From Hortaea werneckii (lineage: Eukaryota; Ascomycota; Dothideomycetes; Mycosphaerellales; Teratosphaeriaceae): a DNA stretch of 64,000 nt. The position numbers were made by a program, and so were the translations under genes. Shown piece after piece: positions 54,541 to 64,000 of the stretch. The DNA is taken from the NCBI GenBank assembly GCA_037044905.1, contig JBAOKB010000063.1, positions 1 to 64,000 on the forward strand, written 5' to 3'. The stretch's first letter is position 1; each line of letters starts with the position of its first letter. The notes below the pieces were generated by a model. That model saw only the letters and a list, made by a program, of their open reading frames with translations. It made no database searches and was not told the DNA's origin.

Positions 54541-55489
54541 AGTAACTTGCAAGGGTCGAGAAATCTAGTGGATAGCAGTGGGATCGTGAATACTGGAGCA
54601 TGTAATAGAAATTGGGCAGGAGAGCACTGTGAGGTATCATTGCTCGATATAACTGATTGAGTTGAGTTGACAGACTCCATGTCTGACCAAGAGCTCACGC
54701 CACACCTTCGGCATGTGACGTGACTTACTGGACGTCAATGCTTCCATCACGAATGGAACCTTAAACCCTCCGGCCAACGGATCCAGTGGTCCCGTCACTG
54801 ATAAGCAGACACCCTCTGTTCGTTGCGTCATCTGGATCATTGCCACTTTGCCCATTCGTATAGGTCATTACCCACAGGCTACCTTAAATTGGAGGGAAAA
54901 ATCTTGCGCTAGGTAGGAGCAAATCCCTATTCGCCAGGACAAAGGCAATCGCTCAAGCGCCTCCGCTCAGCCGACGCAATGGAGCAAAGCATCCTGGGTT
55001 TCATCAGAGAAATGCAGATACGCTCGCACACAGACCTTGGAGTCCAGCGCTGTGGATGACTAATTAATCCTTTACCCACAAGCTTCCTTTTTTTCACAAG
55101 CTAACACTAACGAGTCGCGAACCACGTTCGAAAAAGAACCGTGGTATTGAAACTCCCAGCAAGAGTCGCTAAGCCCGCAATTCTTGAATACCCCGTCGAT
55201 CACAGGATTCTTGGCTTGTCAAACCAGATACCCTCAATCCCTTTGACCTTTTACCTGCCCGTCTTCACGTCTGATTGTCCGCTGTCTGTTGCGTGCGCAA
55301 TTTGTTGATGCGGTGGTTGTTGCGGCCAGAACTCGTGTGGCTGAGGCTGATGGCGTCGTCGTTTCAGCACTAGATAGATGAGCGCTCTCCTTCGGTAGGC
55401 GCTCCACTTTACGCGAGCAGCATAGTTGCTCCACATGCCGCACTCTAGTAGTCGGCGCTACTGCATGCACTTCGCCAATGCTCCGTGTG
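54541..55489. other. Gene-poor spacer
   Basis: About 950 bp, no recognisable gene, repeat or RNA. Confidence 0.45.
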
Positions 55490-55970
55490 CTTCAACTTCT
55501 CATGCGTCTAGAATGACGTGAACTGCTTTGCGCGACTAATCGTCGGAGTCGCCTGTTGCCTCGGTGATCTGCCAAGCTCTGAAGCGCCCTCTTGCTGTTC
55601 GTTCGTCTCTCATCATGTACAATGATTGAGCATCTGTGAAGCCGTTGACATACGAGACGCCGACAGCCCCGCGGTTGAATGGAGAATGCCCTCGAAAGCA
55701 TTCTGTCAGCGCATTACTATCAAGCACCCCGGTCATGGTCGCGGTAACACTTTGCTGGCCTTACCTGCATGCGAAAGTGCAGGTGCTACAGGCAAAGCAC
55801 ATTACGCGACCGTGCACACCGCCTGCGCGGTAGTCTCCAACAATCGTTACGATGGCTGGCTCTCATCTACCAAGTCTGGCAAACACGTACACATCCCGAT
55901 CTTGAAGATCTAGTCCCGGCAGGAATCTACTACCTTCACTTTGAACTCAGCCTCAACCTTCGGTCTTATC
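55490..55970 (+). pseudogene. Possible degraded fungal HNH-type or related gene
   Basis: On + , NNRYDGWLSSTKSG (about 55843-55884) in one frame is followed after a frame change by DLEDLVPAGIYYLHF (about 55900-55944). These two phrases in series resemble the N-terminal region of fungal HNH-nuclease-like proteins, but no HNH motif itself is visible. An opposite-strand frame (55736-55536) also has an ordered composition. Treat as a weak candidate for a decayed gene. Confidence 0.25.
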
Positions 55971-57239
55971 CCGTGGCTTCAATTTCCGTGTATGTGCCTT
56001 TCTCATGACGACTTACCTTCCACATCAGCCCAGTATGCCGCAACGATCGAGCTCCATACAGACATGAGAGTTGTCGACTCACCAAAAAGCGTATTGACGG
56101 TGACAACGCACATGTCATTTCAAGAGTTGAAAAGCGGGGGTTCGTAGACAACGAAATGGACTGACCTGGCGAGCTCGGCGATCGGACTTCGCCGGGCAGT
56201 GGCAGTTCACTCGCGAATTCGATAAGGTTACGTGGAGACTTGCACAGCCTAAGGGATGGCTGCTTTATCGACATACTCACGAATGACTTCCAGGCTGGCG
56301 AGAGCGCTATGTGACGGCTGTGTGCGCACAGTCTGGTGGAGGTCGAAGAGCTGTGGGCAGACTATCACAGTCAGTGCCTCGAGCCGCCCGCAGACAGGTC
56401 TGTCTTATACTTCTTCGCACGATTTGCATGCGGCAGCTTTCCCAACTTGATTATACGGCGCTATAACTTGTTTTGTGTAGCGTTACGACTCGGATCCATC
56501 GCGTGGCATGAGAAACGATGTGCTTCATAAGCAAGCGAGGTGTATAGTCGAGTAGGATGTAAAGCGTACGCGATGCAATACGCACTTTTCCTTCCATTTA
56601 GGTGAGAAGCTTCTTGAACCACATTTATCCAGAGCTCTTAATTATACATGTCTGGGATTTCAGTGTCCAGAACCCATTTAGAATTGCATTCGATGGAAAG
56701 TCGTCCAAACGCAAATTGACGTTGATCATTCACTAGATGAGTGGACAGAGACAATTGAGGCCTTATACTTGCACAAGTAATCAAACGAACGATGCAACCC
56801 ATATATATTGTTGATTCGCATTAGAATTGCATAGATTGACAGATGTAAGCCGTTTAACCAGTGGTCTGTCTGCGATTTCCTAGCCGACTCCCTTCTCTAC
56901 GGCCCCCACTGCAACACCTTTCCGATGAATGGATTTAATGTCCCTTCCTCGCCTGATTTTACACCAGTCCAGCAGTGTTAAGGCCTGCCACTTGCTTCCA
57001 CAAAGTCTTATGGAAGTTCATTAGCTTTCTCAGATCTCCTTATGAAGTTCTCTGACCATCGAGTGTAGTTAAGCAATGACCCAATAGTTTCCGGCCAGAC
57101 GAGGACCTAGAGCGTCCAAGAGAGATTTGTTGTAAGATGAATGCCACGCCTACAGATTTTAGTGAGAAGTTGAGAGTCACTCCAAAAGTTGAGAGTCACT
57201 CCAAAGGTAGACTTTGCCATGATACCAAGACTTCACATG
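55971..57239. other. Gene-poor spacer with a 19-bp tandem repeat
   Basis: No gene recognised. A perfect 19-bp unit (AGTTGAGAGTCACTCCAAA) is repeated head to tail at 57168-57186 and 57187-57205, just downstream of the kinase pseudogene. Confidence 0.6.
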
Positions 57240-58030
57240 TCAACGCTTCGATGACACGAGACGTTGGTAACGGCTCTGGCCTCGGTACACAGTGGTAAAA
57301 ACAGTCCTGGTATACTCTTTGAGCCCAAATCGCGCTTTGCCAAATTCACAGAGTACTAGGGGTCCAGGATTCCGGTCCGAGCGAAGGCCTTTCGATTTGT
57401 AGATGAAGCGACCTTGTTCAATTTTTCGATGACTCGGATGCGCTACCTCATCTTTGGAAGATGGAGAGATCTTGGATTCGGAGTCGAAGACTTCTCGCTT
57501 GTAGGTTAGTGTGAATAATCCTGGCTTCTGTGTGGAAGATATCAAAGGCTTGCAGCAAATACTTGAGAATTGCTCTCAAGAAGGGCTTTGGTAACCTTCA
57601 TTCGGGCAGAATGTCCCTAAAAGTTTTGACACTAATGCCGAGAGGCTCATGCACGAGAAAAAGCTTCTCGCCGTGTGTAGGAGGGATGGTAAAGTAGTTC
57701 AATAGCTCCCGAATGCAGTAGGCGCTTTGATGGGCAGTCGATAGGGTCTTTAAGCGTTGATAAGCTGCAAGCTCGCGAGACGCCGATGCCCTCTTTCGTT
57801 CGCATGTTTTAAGTGTTGCATAAATGTGTTCACTACACGCAATTGGTAGGTACGCGCCACCTGAAACCTGCCGTCGCTTGCCAGAGATCCCGACCGAGCC
57901 ATACGGTTGAGTGGCCGCCGTACCTCACTTTTCCTAGAATTTGGTAGCGGTCTTTGTGCACCTCTCCGATTCGAGAAGGAAAGAAGGCATCGGGATTGTA
58001 GAAGTCCCAAATTTCCTCCTCTAAGTTCAC
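57240..58030 (-). pseudogene. Decayed SRPK-type protein kinase
   Basis: The minus strand carries an ordered series of SR-protein-kinase signatures in broken frames: EEEIWDFYNPDAFFP, IGEVHKDRYQIL, the Gly loop GKVRYGGHSTVWLGRDL (from 58030), then EHIYATLKTC, a YCIRELLNYFTI..HGEKLFLVHEPLG segment, LPKPFLRAILKYLLQAFD, HTEARIIHTNL, and finally GPLVLCEFGKARFG. An in-frame TGA interrupts it after ILPE, a frameshift separates IIHTNL from the CEFGKARFG part, and a GC-AG type junction (GCAAGC...GTGTAG) sits after WLGRDL. The catalytic Asp of the HxD loop is Asn and the DFG Asp is Glu. Everything C-terminal of the activation segment is missing. It is a dead kinase. Confidence 0.85.
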
Positions 58031-58900
58031 AGTAAGATGGAGAAGCTGGGCATGTTCGCCGGGGAAATATCAGGGAGACTCGGGTGTTTTTCGCGGTTGG
58101 GTAGTGAAAGAGCCCGACTGGAGGCGAACGTGGTGTAAACTGAACGGAGGCTAGTCGAATAGTTACACGAGCCCGAGCCTGGGACGCAAAGCACTTGACC
58201 CGGAGCGGGAAGTGCCGGTGCAGGGTGATGGAGCCGTCGGGTCTAAGGCTTGTCCTACCAATAATGAGTTTATTGCCTGTTAGAGGTCGGCGGATGATGA
58301 CGAGGGAACGAACACACTATGCAATTGCAGGCTCGACGCACGGACACTATTGTTCGCGCACGGACACTACTTCGATTATGGCCAAGAAACCATCTCGCTT
58401 CTGTAGTGGAGTCTAAGTGCACAGAAGTACCTAGGTAATCAACACTATAATGCAACAGGCGAATTGTTACTACTAATTGATCAGTCAACCAACGCTCCAA
58501 TTCTCCTGCTCTCCTTGCCTTCTTCACAAATTATACTTGTAATGCAAACCTTTAGGTAAGCTATGCATAGTGTATACCTCCGTCAGCCCCCTTGACCAAA
58601 ACCCTTCCAAAAGATCGAGAACATGTGGTCGAAAAGCAGCAGGGAGCTAAGAAGCGTTGCCCAGCCTTCTCCTGAATGTGTCTGTCTGGTGCTCTCCAGC
58701 GCACGCGAAATCGCAATGCGCTCTACACGCGCCAAGACCGCAACGGCAAATATTGGGTTCGGCTCTGTGATTCACGTCAATCGCCCTGCAGAGGACGCGG
58801 ACCCTGAGTGTTGAATGGGCTCGCTCGAGTACCGTCAATGTGAGTTGTGCTTGGATCATTCACTTCTAATCTAGATACAATCGTACATACATGAATACAG
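58031..58900. other. Gene-poor spacer
   Basis: 870 bp, no convincing gene on either strand. A short repeat GCACGGACACTA occurs at about 58337 and 58357. Confidence 0.45.
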
Positions 58901-60437
58901 TCACGACCTCTGTCTCTTGCTGCGTCTACTTTCGGACTGGCTTATGTTGCTACTCTCATACCGCCGAGAAGCGTGATCCCAACGATCGGGAACAGGGTGC
59001 GTGGGGGAGGGAAGCATGTCGTTGAGATTACTTCCTGTGGGCCGGTCGATGTCGCCATCAAGCCGAGATCCTGGAGTGGAGAAATTCATCAAATATCCAT
59101 TTGCATGTTCAACGCCGTTGTCGATGTTGCGCACGTTGTATGTCGAGCCTAGAAGCTTGCAAAGCCCGCACCGCGACATATTGAGCCAGCCTTCCGCCAA
59201 AGTGCGAACCAACTGCCCGCACCCGTCTGAGCTGCTTTCCAGGGCTGGAACATTGTACGCCAGATGTTGAAGAAAGCTGTGCATATACTGATCATGCAGG
59301 TCTGGGGGCTGCCTGAAGGCAGCTTTTGTTCGCTCAACCAAGCGGATTACTGCTTCATCTGGCGCGACTCCGGTGTTGATGTCGGCTAGAATTAGCGGAG
59401 CCCTAGGGACGAATGTCCCGTGGAACGCGCTTCGAATGAGGTAGCACCGCTTAACAGCGATGGTTGCATATGGCATGTCCTCCGGCAGCACTACAGTCTC
59501 GCCATCGTTTTGCTCAAACCACATGGCACCTTCGCCACTCTTCAGGCTATGCGCGGTACCGGAGTACGAGCGTTGCTTAGCGCTGCTGCCAAGTGTATAG
59601 AGGTGGAGGCGTGGCCAGACGATCCAGATTTTGGCGACGCTGGAGTCCGGTTGACCGAGTGTCGGCGCCTTGGCCAAAAAAACGGTAGATACCACCACAC
59701 TTTTGTCGTAGTGAATATCAACAGTCGATTGCGCTGGGGATATGGTAATGACTGTCGTCGTCGGATCTTGATCCGAGCAGACGGAGTGTCGCTGCAGAAG
59801 CTTGGATCTGAACCGGCGAAAATTATCGAGCTCTGATGGATACAGCGCGAAGGCGGCTTGGACGTTGAGAAGCTTGTCAGCTATCTGCCTTTCATCGTCT
59901 TCTACGACGTTCGCGAGCCATTCCAAGAGCATCTCTTTATCCAGGACTCTGCATTTTCCCTCGATCCAAAGCTCGCCCTGCGAGTCTTTCGTCAGCAGGT
60001 GATGGCTAAAGCGCACGTTACATGAGCTCACGCACGAAATCGTCAGCTATTGGTTCTCCATCTTGGTACTGTCGGCTTCCCACACTACAGCTGAGACGGA
60101 CGACCAGGTGCTTGAGATCCGGCAATGCTTTTCTAAGCTGGTCCAACGATGGGTTTTTCCAGTCGGCAATAACTTGCGGCCGCTCCTCTCCTGGGTAGTG
60201 GAATGCGGCCGGAAGATGCGGTTGCAAGCGGAAGTTGGGTAATGCACTAAGAACCTTGGGCGTCGCTGGCCAATACTTTTCCGGAATACCGTGCTTTTCC
60301 AACACGTCCGATAGCTTTTCCTCCTCAAGATTGCTTTGACGATCGCCCCCGTGTTTCCTCCTATAGTGACGGCCTAGATTGTCTTTAAACATTACTTCGC
60401 CACAAATGCTACAGCCTCCCCTCTTCTCGGAAGCCAT
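58901..60437 (-). CDS. C2H2 zinc-finger protein with JmjC/cupin-like domain
   Basis: Exon 1 (60437-60036) and exon 2 (59977-58901) with a 58-bp intron (GTGCGT...CTCGCAG, CTGAC branch) give 492 aa. The N-terminus has one C2H2 finger (CSICGEVMFKDNLGRHYRRKHG). The central domain resembles a JmjC fold: TISPAQSTVDIHYD (His-x-Asp at about 223-225), KIWIVWP, GETVVLPEDMPYATIAV. The distal metal-binding His expected after the LP-x-x-x-P turn is Tyr, so it may be catalytically altered or dead. The C-terminus is Ser/Arg-rich, nuclear-like. Family assignment is by pattern, moderate confidence. It shares a 345-bp promoter with the Hsp70-like gene. Confidence 0.65.
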
Positions 60438-60782
60438 GATGGTCAAGCTCGCATTCAACACTTAAAGGTATACCAGGAAAAAGCGAATTGTTTGAAAGCA
60501 AGAATGCGCCGCGGACAGGCGAGATAAATCGTCGATCAAGCTTTTGTCTAGGAATCCTTCGGACTTCCCAAGATGTATTAATGACTAATCGAGCAGTCGT
60601 ATCATCAAGCCAATCTCGATGCCGCGTAAGTTCCAGAGCTGCTAAGTTCTATCACCCCTGTAACCGCGGAGCTGATGGTGAGGAGTCGTCTTCGCACCCC
60701 GTTTCCTTTCGACTCAGACTACAAGCTTGGAGCCGCAGCGAATTTTGATTGAATCTGAGATAAATCAGTCATTCCAGACACA
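60438..60782. promoter_or_regulatory. Bidirectional promoter, JmjC-like / Hsp70-like
   Basis: 345 bp between divergent start codons. No clear element. Confidence 0.5.
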
Positions 60783-62756
60783 ATGCCTACCAAAAGGCAC
60801 TCTCGCCGCGAGAAGCCGGAGATTGTTGCGGCTGTCGACCATGACGTTGGTAACAAACGACGCAGAACTCAATCTCAGGCCGGAACACCAATCATTTCCA
60901 CTCAAGGCTCACAGTATAAGACCCCTACGCAAACAGCAGCTGCTGAAAAAGAGACTCAAACTCTCGTCGTAATGGAAATGGGTGCTTCTCATTGTCAGTT
61001 AATGTATAGAGAACCCGGGAAAGAGTGGACGAGTGTCACGTGGCCTGAAGAAGGCGAAGGTGTCAATAGAGGAAGGCTCCATGTTATGCCAACAGTTGCC
61101 GCGTACAGCCGTGGGCCAGATAACAAAGAGATCAGACCGTTCTATGGGCAAGAAGCAATCGACCAACACCACTACCACCGACAAGTTGACACATTCCATC
61201 ACTTGAAGTTAGCGTTTGTCAAAGTAGCCCCAACGCCCGCAGTCCAGACGACGTTGGACGAGCAAGATAAGAGAGCAAAAGCATACGGAACCAATATCAT
61301 TCAAGTGGCGATTGCATTCTTTGAGCATGCTTTGCATAACTTATCTGGAGTCTACCGGGAGACTGCGGTGCTCTACTTCAACATTAGCGACTCATGGTCT
61401 AATAAAGCCAGCCAGCGGCTTTTGCGACGCTTCCAAACGATTCTTCCTAATGTTGAAATTCACGCTATTGACGAGTGTCTGAGCAGCGCTTTGGGCGTCT
61501 GTCACGGCCAAAGTTTGAATGGAATGACAAGACATTGCGCGTTCATTGCCGCAGATTGCGGCCATTCTACGATGAATCTCTCCCGTTTGTGGCCAAGCAC
61601 AAAGAAACATCATCACCGGATTAGAGATAATGAGACTTTTTCGCTAGGGGCAGGCAACATCAATGCGGCGGCTGAAGCAGAGGTTCGCGAGATTAACAGG
61701 GTCCAGGGACTTGATCTCGAAAGTGGGATCCTGGGGATGTCTTTGGTTATCGACAAATGCATGAAGCCCAACATGAACTACACGCCTCTACCACCTCGCG
61801 GATTTGACGAGCATGAGTGGCATCGAGTCACCACCGCTGCGAAAAAGGCGAATGACGAGCTTGACAAGCGGAGGGTTGACCGAATCCAACACATGCTTGA
61901 TAAGAATCGTGCTCAGTCATCCGATCAGCAGGTACAGGTGATTCTGACAGGGAATGCGTCCAAGAGTAAGACTTTTCTGGAGCGCTTGAGCGCGGTGGTG
62001 GCGAAAAAATATCCGGAGGCCAAAATTTGCCATCCTAGTCCGGGCGAAAGGTATTTGGTAAGATCCTGATGGATGCAGTATGCTTTGTCTAACAATTACA
62101 GGACGGCCGTACTTGCCGGCTTGCAATACATCGCAGAAAATCCAGAGTTTCTTCATGTTACCTGCGCCCCCCTGTCTTTCTGGCTTAGGAGCGATGCCGA
62201 CGCTGGCGACGGTCTTGCCAAGCGAGCAATACGAGTTTGCCGTAAGAACCAGCAACTTAATGTCCAACCTGCGAGTGACTACAGAGTCAATGACCGTGAC
62301 GCATTTCGTCCTGTCCATCTCGAGCTCAACAAGTATGGCGACGGACCGTTCGAACTCGATCTCTCTGTATTCGGCACACCATCTAAAGTGAAGGATGAAG
62401 ACATCTCCACGCAATATAGCCATATCACTCGTGGCCGCCTCGAAGAGGGTTTCGTCTACGCCAGAATTGAAGACCTTGTACGATATGGAGATTTCAGAAC
62501 GGACGTGCTATTGAAGGATCTTCCTGTGGACGGAATATGCCATGTCTACGTGTTCTCGAAGCTCACTGCAGTCGAAATAACACTCTTTGCCGCATTTGCG
62601 GCCAACGGCCGCGAAATGAAGGAGTTGGAGAGCTTAGGATTGATCGACGTCGAGGGTCTCAAAACGCACGCCGCGGCCGATGTCGAGGTTATACGGCTTG
62701 GTCAGGTAGCAAGACTGGGTACTTACCAGAAAGAGATAAGGCTACATGAGTCGTAG
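60783..62756 (+). CDS. Fungal Hsp70-like (actin-fold ATPase) protein
   Basis: Exon 1 (60783-62050), 51-bp intron (GTATTT..CTAAC..ACAG, phase 2) and exon 2 (62102-62756) give 640 aa; the join restores PGERTAVLAGLQYI. Actin-fold landmarks: phosphate-1 loop VVMEMGASH (about 62-70, degenerate compared with DLGTT of Hsp70), phosphate-2 loop AADCGHSTMNL (about 256), adenosine motif ILTGNASKS (about 388-395), and the P-G-E-R-T-A-V-L-A-G helix like Hsp70 xxAVxxGAxx. It lacks a C-terminal substrate-binding beta-sandwich with the normal EEVD end. Such divergent Hsp70-like proteins are expanded in filamentous fungi, function mostly unknown. The N-terminal 55 residues are basic and disordered. Confidence 0.85.
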
Positions 62757-64000
62757 TTCGTTCTGCGGGACTCCGGACGAAAAGTAGCTGCCACTGGAGC
62801 ACATCAAAGGGAAAGGGACGAAGACGGGAAAGTTTTATCTCGATGCAGAAGCTATCACTTTCTCCGACTATGTGCAATGCTGAGTCTTTGTGAATGCTTG
62901 TGGCTCCCCCTTTTGGCTCCCCTTGTTCTCTCTTCTTTTCGAAAGAAGAAGAGGAGAGGGTAAAGCAAAGTATTCTTGAAACGGTTGACTATTCATAACT
63001 TTCTATGCGTCCCAAAAGCTCAATCTAGTGCGCTTGACCGTCATTGTTATCAAATTCAGCAAATCAACAGATGGCTGACATCAGAGGCATCCGTTCGAGT
63101 CGTATTACTTAAAATCTATTCTCCGTCGGTGGCTGGACTTCGAAAGCATGCAGGTTCATTCTCGGAATCAAAGAGGCGAGAGGACATGTTGAGAACAACT
63201 CTGGGACATCGTGATCGCAATGATAAGACTGTTGTCCCAGAGTAAAGGTAGGGTGTTTGAAAATATTCAGAAATAAAATTATCTCTGGTGTGTTAAGGCA
63301 TCTAGCATGTTAATTGCCACCAATGATCTATGTCGCCATGCCAGGACTTCGGCTAGAGTTGTGCGTAGCGATGGTAGTAATCGCTTAGCTTGGGCTCTGC
63401 AAGCATGTTCTTGCCGCAACGACAGGGCTTTAGACGAGCATAAAGCGGTCTTGCTGGGATAACGATCTTACAAACTAATCTCCGACCACCTCCGGCTTAG
63501 ATGATCTCACTCATCTGCGGCAAAAGTTTCTTCTTCAACGAGGCCGCTTTTTCCGAGATCAGGTCGATGTAACGCAACCCCTTACGGTCTTAGAACGAAG
63601 GCGTCATTCCGACGTCGGATGCTACGTCTCTCGACTTCTCCAAAGCGGACGCATTGCCAGCTAGGCAAGCTGTGCAGTGCTCCGCATCAATGACGTGTTG
63701 ATAAAGTCGTTTCGACCAGAAGGACGTCACATGAATTCATGTTACATGGCGTCACATATCACAAGGTCCAAGAGAGCTTCGACCTCCAAAAATAATCGGA
63801 GAGATTTTACGGAAGGAGTCATTCCGACTTCGGTAGGTTCCCAAGTGTCGATGTGGTCCAAGTCTTGAAGGAGTACTGGTATGCAGCAAGTAGGGTATCT
63901 CAGATGCAGCGCAGCTGGCGATGGTGGAATCCAGTAGCGGCTAGATTCTTGCAAATTTGAACATTAGTGCCGACGACTTGACACCAGTCCACAGCTGGAA
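62757..64000. other. Gene-poor end of window
   Basis: 1.24 kb downstream of the Hsp70-like gene. Only small frames without protein-like features; no RNA gene or repeat recognised. A gene could begin beyond the window edge. Confidence 0.4.

Overview
The window is one end of a filamentous ascomycete (Pezizomycotina) nuclear chromosome, read from the telomere inward. About 22 copies of CCCTAA lie at the extreme left. The protein genes carry short GT-AG introns of about 46-92 bp, often with a CTRAY-type branch point. The proteins are eukaryotic and fungal (Rpn9, Ubp8, Utp6, Cwh43, complex I 40 kDa subunit, cyanide hydratase). A 2.6 kb AT-rich block looks like a product of repeat-induced point mutation (RIP). 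A dothideomycete is my best guess, but this is inference. Bases 1-38 are not genomic: they match an Oxford Nanopore native-barcode adapter left on the contig end.

Layout. (1) 42-10387, subtelomere: telomere repeats, a 39-bp direct repeat, a full-length telomere-linked RecQ-type helicase (TLH, 1700 aa) transcribed toward the telomere, then a truncated second copy. The two copies come from a 4314-bp direct tandem duplication bounded by a 4-bp GTAG microhomology. (2) 10388-about 12990: a gene-free, TpA-rich RIP relic with a sharp left edge at the end of the duplication. (3) 13.1-37 kb, housekeeping core: EFM5-like methyltransferase, Bsd2/Ndfip adaptor, RCC1-repeat mitochondrial protein, HAD 'Swiss Army Knife' protein, SprT/GCNA-like protease, a 5'-truncated MOG1 remnant, Rpn9, complex I 40 kDa subunit, Ubp8, a fungal LPPEIR protein, Utp6 and Cwh43. 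(4) 37-51.5 kb, nutrition and secretion: ureidoglycolate lyase, an MFS transporter divergent from a short-chain dehydrogenase, cyanide hydratase, a PPxY protein, a fungus-specific protein with a HicA-like C-terminus, a secreted PL9 pectate lyase and a secreted dienelactone hydrolase. (5) 51.5-64 kb, sparse accessory region: a Ulp1-like cysteine protease, a decayed SRPK-type kinase, a possible HNH-type remnant, and a divergent pair of a C2H2/JmjC-like protein and an Hsp70-like ATPase.

How the parts fit. The TLH end is a normal fungal chromosome terminus undergoing recombination. It is pristine while the adjacent block is heavily mutated, so the duplication is either very recent, RIP-exempt or an assembly artefact. 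The 37-43.5 kb genes suggest use of nitrogen and carbon from plant-derived compounds (purine breakdown, cyanide detoxification, transport). The last 12 kb mixes apparently intact unusual genes with clear pseudogenes, as expected of dispensable DNA.
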